Made by a program: the position numbers and the translations under genes. The notes below the pieces were generated by a model. It made no database searches and was not told where the DNA came from. It saw only the letters and a program-made list of their open reading frames with translations. Below, piece by piece: positions 58,936-64,000 of a stretch of DNA of 64,000 bases (position 1 is the stretch's first letter; each line of letters starts with the position of its first letter). Source of the stretch: Xenopus tropicalis (lineage: Eukaryota; Chordata; Amphibia; Anura; Pipidae); assembly GCF_000004195.4 (NCBI RefSeq), contig NC_030685.2, positions 59,637,548-59,701,547 of the forward strand, written 5' to 3'.

Positions 58936-59918
58936 ACTACTAAAACAGTAATAAAAATATATCATGTAAAGCAATGTACCGCACCATCTATTGGGTGAAA
59001 CCTTAACAGAGAGTTTTTATATTATTTTGTGTTGTTTGGTTTTTGGCCTATAGATGGCGCTAGTTACAAATGTTTAAAAGGACTGTGTTGAGGTCATCAG
59101 AATTAGCCTATAGTTAAAGATTCACACCCAAAACATGTCAGGCCTTTGCACCTCAGCAGCCACCCATGGTTTTAATAAAGAAATAAAAGACTGCTTTAAA
59201 TCTTGGAGATGGAGTGCAGACTTTTTCCCTTTCTCTTGGAATCACAAATGATAAGATGTAGGGAAGCGTTGATTGAAGAAATTTTTATGGACCCCATTCA
59301 TTGTTAAGAGCTCCACTGACCTCTTTAGATGATGTCTTAATTTTATTATAATCTGGTCCCCAGTTAGTTAAGGTACAGGGGCCGAAAATGGCATACATAC
59401 TCAATGGTCTGGTTTAAAAATCAAGGACCACATTGGCTTGTTGATGCAGCCCCTTATTCCAACGAACGGCATTTAGTGTCATTGTGATGATCTGATCATT
59501 TGGCCTAGGGGCCAAAAATCCCGTCAGCCCCATATCGCCCACTTCAAGATGAGCGACCCTCAACAAACAAGTAGATCTTTAAATATATGACCATCTTATA
59601 CATAGTAAATAATTGGCTCACTTTGTGCAAACTATCATACAGCACGGATGTAGATGACCGCATTTACAAAGTTGGTCTGTAACGCCTGTTTTGAAATCAC
59701 ATCCCTGAATGGGGTCCTGTGTAAAACAGACACAGCGGAAAGGCAGCCTTTATGAATATAAATGATGAGGCACCTGCATGTTCTGGGCACATTTTCTTCC
59801 TTTTTTGCATTTTTATATTTAAATGAGTGGTTGATCTACAATTTACTTTGCTTTGACAAGTAAAGAGTGACTCTAGTAGTGCATGACATAATAAAATCTG
59901 ACCATTGAGCCTATAGAA

Positions 59919-60214
59919 CAGGGATCCCCTACCTTCTTTTACCTATGAGCCACATTCAAATGTAAAAAGACTTAGGGAGCAACACAAGCATAAAACATGT
60001 TCCTGGGGTGCCAAATAAGGACTGTTATTGGCTATTTGGTAGCCCCTATAAGGACTGGAAGCCTACAGGATGTTCTGTTTGGCAGTACACCTGGTTTTTA
60101 TGCAACCAAAACTTGCCTACAAGTCAAGAATTAAAAAATATACTTTGAGGCCACTGGGAGCAAAACACTGGGAGAGAAACATGTTGCTCACGAGCCACTG
60201 GTTGGGGACCACTG
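59919..60214. mobile_element. hAT-type MITE, 296 bp, perfect target duplication
   Basis: Begins CAGGGATCCCCTACC and ends GGTTGGGGACCACTG. Identical 8-bp flanks ctatagaa (59911-59918 and 60215-60222). Third copy of the family at 18355-18661 and 20931-21237. Confidence 0.85.
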
Positions 60215-60449
60215 CTATAGAATTACAAGTAACTGGCCGATTACATGTAAAAAGTAGCACAGCAATGCTCTGTTTAATTCCCAGTTTTGCAGGGTCCCGG
60301 TTTAGGATTAGCCTCATTCTGTGCAGTGTCCATAGGATACAGCTAACAATTAACCTCTGCCTATTTACTTCTCAGGGAAGACAATTTTGTATGGTAATTG
60401 TTTAGAATGTGGACAAAGCACATAGAATACAATTTTTATAGACAACCTG

Positions 60450-61925
60450 GGCCCGGCCCAGCATTAGCCAGACTGTATCTATTTCCCACTGGGTGCTATT
60501 CTATTGGTCACAGACCCTGGATTAGCTAGACTGTATATTATTCCCAGTGAGTGGAATTCTATTGGACACAGGCCCAGGATTAGCCAGACTGTATGTTATT
60601 CACAGGGAGTAGAGTTCTGTAGGGCGCAGACCCAGGATTAGCCAGATGGTATATTATTCACAGGGAGTAGAGTTCTGTAGGGCGCAGACCCAGAATTAGC
60701 CAGATGGTATGTTATTCACCGGAAGAAGAGTTCTATAGGGTACAGGCCCATGATTAGCTAGACTGTATATTATTCACAGGGAGTAGCGTTCTGTAGGTTG
60801 CAGGCCCAGCATTAGCCAGACTGTATATTATTCCCACTGAGTGCTATTCTATAGGTCACAGACCCTGGATTAGCTAGACTGTATATTATTCCCAGTGAGT
60901 GGAATTCTATTGGACACAGGCGCAGGATTAGCCAGACTGTATATTATTCACAGGGAGTAGAGTTCTATAGTGCGCAGGCCCAGGATTAGCCAGACTGTAT
61001 ATTAGTCACAGGCAGTAGAGTTCTATAGGGCGCCGGCCCAGGATGAGCCAGACTGTATATTAGTCACAGGGAATAAAGGTCTATAAGGCGCAGGCCCAGG
61101 ATAAGCCAGACTGTATATTTGTCACAGGCAGTAGAGTTCTATAGGGCGTAGGCCCAGGATTAGCCAGATGGTATATTCACAGGGAGTAGAGTTCTATAGG
61201 GCGCAGGCCCAGGATTAGCCAGACTGTATATTAGTCACAGGGAATAAAGGTCTAGGAGCAGGCCCAGGATTAGCCAGACTGTATATTATTCACAAGGAAT
61301 AAAGTTCTATAAGGCGCAGGCCCAGGATTTGCCAGACTGTATATTTGTCACAGGCAGTAGAGTTCTATAGGGCGCAGGCCCAGGATTAGCCAGATGGTAT
61401 ATTCACAGGGAGTAGAGTTCTATAGGGCACAGGCCCAGGATTAGCCAGACTGTATATTATTCACAGGCAGTAGAGGTCTGTAGGTTGCAGGCCCAGGATT
61501 AGCCAGAATGTATATTTTTCCCATGGGGTACAGTTCTGCAGGGCACAGGCCCTGCATTAGCTAGACTATATATATTATGCCCATTCTATAGGTCACAATC
61601 CCAGGATTAGCTAGATTTTATATTATCTCAGGGGTGTAATTCTATAGGGCACAGACTCAGGATTATCTAGCCTTTATGTTAATCCCAGTGAATAAAATTC
61701 TGTAGGGCAAAGGGCAGACTGTATATCATCTTAGTAAGTAGAATGTATATTATACTTAGCGGGTAGAGTTCTGTAGAGCACAGGCCTAGGATTAGCTAGA
61801 CTGTATATTATGCCCAGTAGGTACAATTCTATAGGGCAGAGGCCCAGGATTAGGTAGACTGTATATTATTCCCAAGGAGTAGAGTTCTGCAGGGTTAGCA
61901 AAACTGCATATAATTCCCAGGCAAT
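60450..61925. repeat. 58-bp minisatellite, about 25 units
   Basis: The unit begins cccaggattagccagactgt and continues atattattcacagggagtag, agttctatagggcgcagg (58 bp). About 25 consecutive units are seen. Most differ by a few bases; some are 55-bp variants (gatggtatattcacaggg, units near 61160 and 61400), and the last third is more degenerate. No unique spacers separate the units. Confidence 0.95.
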
Positions 61926-63734
61926 GCACACGCTAAGTATACACCTATGCTTAGCATATTTAGGAGATACATTAAGGTGTGTGTATTTTTAATACCAAGA
62001 AGCTATGAATACTATCGGCAGTCAACATGTTTTGATTCTTAGTTTAAATGATTCTTAGGCTGTGCGCTGCAGTTCTTGTTCTGTACAGATGGTGGTGCTG
62101 GTGCCCTGCAGCTGAGAAGATGCTAAGTTGCCAAGGTTGGTAATAACCCATGAAATAAGTAGGCAGGAGCCAGCGGGCCATGTCTTGTAACCTTTGAGGT
62201 ATATTAATGTACCCCCCGAGCATTCTCTGTCTGTCTGGATGAGCTTTGAGCTGTACAAGGGTGAGAGAGCTGCAAAATGAAGCTTCAAAACTAGATGTTA
62301 ACAGCAGATCTGGCCTCATCTGAAACCCATAAATATTCCAAATGTGTGGTGAATGAGAGGGTTTCCATCTGACTCTGCACACAGAGTCGTGAGACAAACT
62401 TGTGACCCAGGATCCATGCTGGAGCTGCATGTGACTGTGACTAAAAGTAGCCAGGTTGGCATGGAAGTAGCAGGTACCCAGGGTATATGTGTATGTTCAA
62501 TGCTGCTACAGGTCCAACAGCATAATATACTCGCTACAGTGCCAAATATAAAATATCTTGCTTTCCTTCCTGTGTTACAGGGATAGATTCATGCAAAGTA
62601 TTCTGTGGAGCATTTAACCAGACTGAGGGCCATTGCAAACCCTTGAAGGGCCACATCTGGCTCTGTAAGCCCCCAATATCCAACATTTACATTGAAATGT
62701 TGAATGCTGGCAGTTATATGCCTGGAGGGCTGCTGTTTGTCTATCCCTATAAACATATATATATATATTATACACACATACACACACATACTCACTCTCA
62801 CACTCTAGTTTAAGCCGTGTTTAAATAAGATGTCACTTTAGCATGAATCTGCATCATTAACTGGTGATTAAATGAAACAATATAGAATTCTTCAAGTGCA
62901 GCATAAGCAGTATTTGCAGTGTGCATGTCCACAAGCTGTAGAGCCATGTTGTATATGGGTGAGAGATACAGCAAGTGGATGGAGTGTATCTGAATGTAAT
63001 AGTACAGTTTTATTCTGGCTAATAAAACACCAGTTTTGCCCCCAGTTGGTTGTATATGTGTGCCGATACCTGAGTGACCGTTCATATGCAGAATGCTGTG
63101 CCCACTGTAATGACCCTGCCTGTGTTCGGCCGAGGGTAGGTAGTCTTTCATCTTCCCTTATTAATCTTGCAGCACTGAGAGCTTCATGGCTGGGATATGT
63201 CTTCTCTTGAAACAGACGTTTAACAGCAGAATTGCTCCATGAAACGGCAGCTTACATTATTTATATAATCTTATTGCTGATTAACTCTGTGCGGGTAGGG
63301 GCAGAGGGGGAGCCATAGGTGTGGATATGCTATGCAAACTGTAGAAAGAGATTATTGTATGTACTGCTTGGCTCAGGAGCACATAGGCTTTCTATTCCCA
63401 AATCTAGTGACACAGACAGTCAGTGATGAAAAATCCAGCAATGTGGGGCACCACAATTTTCACCCTATTATTTTTTTTCCTGCTCATTAGCAAAGAGTTA
63501 ACTCTAACCCCCCCCCCCCCATTTATATGCATTACCCTGTTTACTACATGCTCATCTACAAAGAGTTAAATGTATATTGACTGTCAGAAGAGAGTTAGAG
63601 GACATCAGGCTCTCAGAGCACAGGGGCTACACCAAATCCATTGCGAGGGTTACCCACCTCCTAATTTGAGAGGGGCGGGGTACATCGCTGAGAGAATTGT
63701 GTTCTCCGAGATGCTGTGGGTGACTTTGTACCAT

Positions 63735-63880
63735 TCTGAAGGTAACAGCTTATTACTTGCGCATTTAAATACCCCCATTAATAGGAGCAATTAAAGAATA
63801 GCTCCATTTCCAGCAAATTAACAACCCGGAGAGGTAATTGCGACATAAATGAAGATAAATTTGTTTTAATGTTGCGAGAG
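63735..63880. promoter_or_regulatory. candidate conserved noncoding element
   Basis: This stretch has no repeat family recognised in the window. It is dense in TAAT/ATTA cores (cccattaatagg, gcaattaaag, aaattaac, gtaattgcg, ttttaatg) alternating with GC-containing words, the texture of homeodomain-bound developmental enhancers. Placement in a large intron of an AGAP1-like gene fits, since that locus lies beside GBX2 in vertebrates. This is inference from composition only. Confidence 0.3.
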
Positions 63881-64000
63881 AGGGAGGGAGGCCAGGAGAG
63901 AGTGTCAGGTTTTGGGAGGGGGGATGTTTTATGGCTACTGGAGGATTCATGGCGTTGGCCGAGTGGCGCTCAGGGGGTGGAATAGCGCCTTCCGAAAACT

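Larger units (their letters stand above)
54466..64000 (+). other. AGAP intron 6, 5' part (at least 9.5 kb)
   Basis: It opens with a consensus donor gtaagt. No acceptor followed by the expected VAQK-type continuation is seen, so the intron extends beyond the window. It holds a 99-bp tandem repeat (56405-56880), a decayed T2-like element (56880-57095), hAT-type MITEs (57428-57613, 59919-60214), an antisense LINE-like insertion (57939-58583), a short T2-like MITE (58761-58935), the 58-bp minisatellite (60450-61925) and a possible conserved noncoding element (63735-63880). Confidence 0.75.

Noticed and set aside
60450..61925. CRISPR-like array
   Set aside because: The 58-bp units abut directly with no unique spacers, and the context is vertebrate; it is a minisatellite.
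62872..63210. 112-codon plus-strand frame with many cysteines
   Set aside because: No recognisable zinc-binding spacing or family similarity, and no splice signals consistent with the AGAP reading frame.
54466..64000. The next AGAP exon (expected to begin VAQK)
   Set aside because: I looked for an acceptor followed by a phase-compatible VAQK-type sequence and found none, so I do not annotate it.

Overview
This window looks like vertebrate, most probably Xenopus, nuclear DNA. The coding exons are short, have good GT-AG boundaries, and lie in AT-leaning introns. Those introns are packed with frog-type miniature inverted-repeat elements: TTAA-bounded 'TTAAAGG' (T2-like) MITEs, hAT-type MITEs with 8-bp target duplications, and palindromic elements ending in 'GGTGGCCATACAC' or 'TACAGGTAT'. 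There are no operons, and nothing suggests a prokaryote or virus. The genus is inferred from the repeat types and is not proven.

I can support only one protein-coding gene. It is the 5' part of an AGAP-family gene (Arf-GAP with GTPase-like, PH and ankyrin domains; centaurin-gamma/PIKE family) on the + strand. The coding exons are 16466-17558, 39056-39114, 46980-47067, 51619-51704, 52218-52359 and 54331-54465. Joined, they give 534 codons in one open frame plus one base of the next codon. Exon 1 encodes a 364-residue low-complexity N-terminus resembling the long form of AGAP2 (PIKE-L). The other exons encode most of the GTPase-like domain. At the paralogue-specific positions I remember, that domain reads as AGAP1 rather than AGAP3 or mammalian AGAP2. 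The gene runs off the right edge: its PH, ArfGAP and ankyrin exons are not here.

Layout: 1-16 kb has no recognisable gene and holds several MITEs. About 16.15-16.47 kb is the presumed promoter and 5'UTR with a short upstream ORF. Then come exon 1, a 21.5-kb intron 1, a 7.9-kb intron 2, a 4.6-kb intron 3 (with a candidate 12-nt in-frame microexon at 47668-47679), a 0.5-kb intron 4, a 2-kb intron 5, and at least 9.5 kb of intron 6. Intron 6 holds a 99-bp tandem repeat, an antisense LINE-like insertion with an 18-bp target duplication, a ~1.5-kb minisatellite of 58-bp units, and a possible conserved noncoding element near the right edge.

The observations most worth following are the phase-matched microexon in the switch-I region of the GTPase-like domain, the long PIKE-L-like first exon on an AGAP1-like body, the 58-bp minisatellite with higher-order structure, a near-perfect 115-bp-arm inverted repeat in intron 2, and a MITE built of consecutive perfect hairpins. 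I did not find a clearly new multi-gene system.
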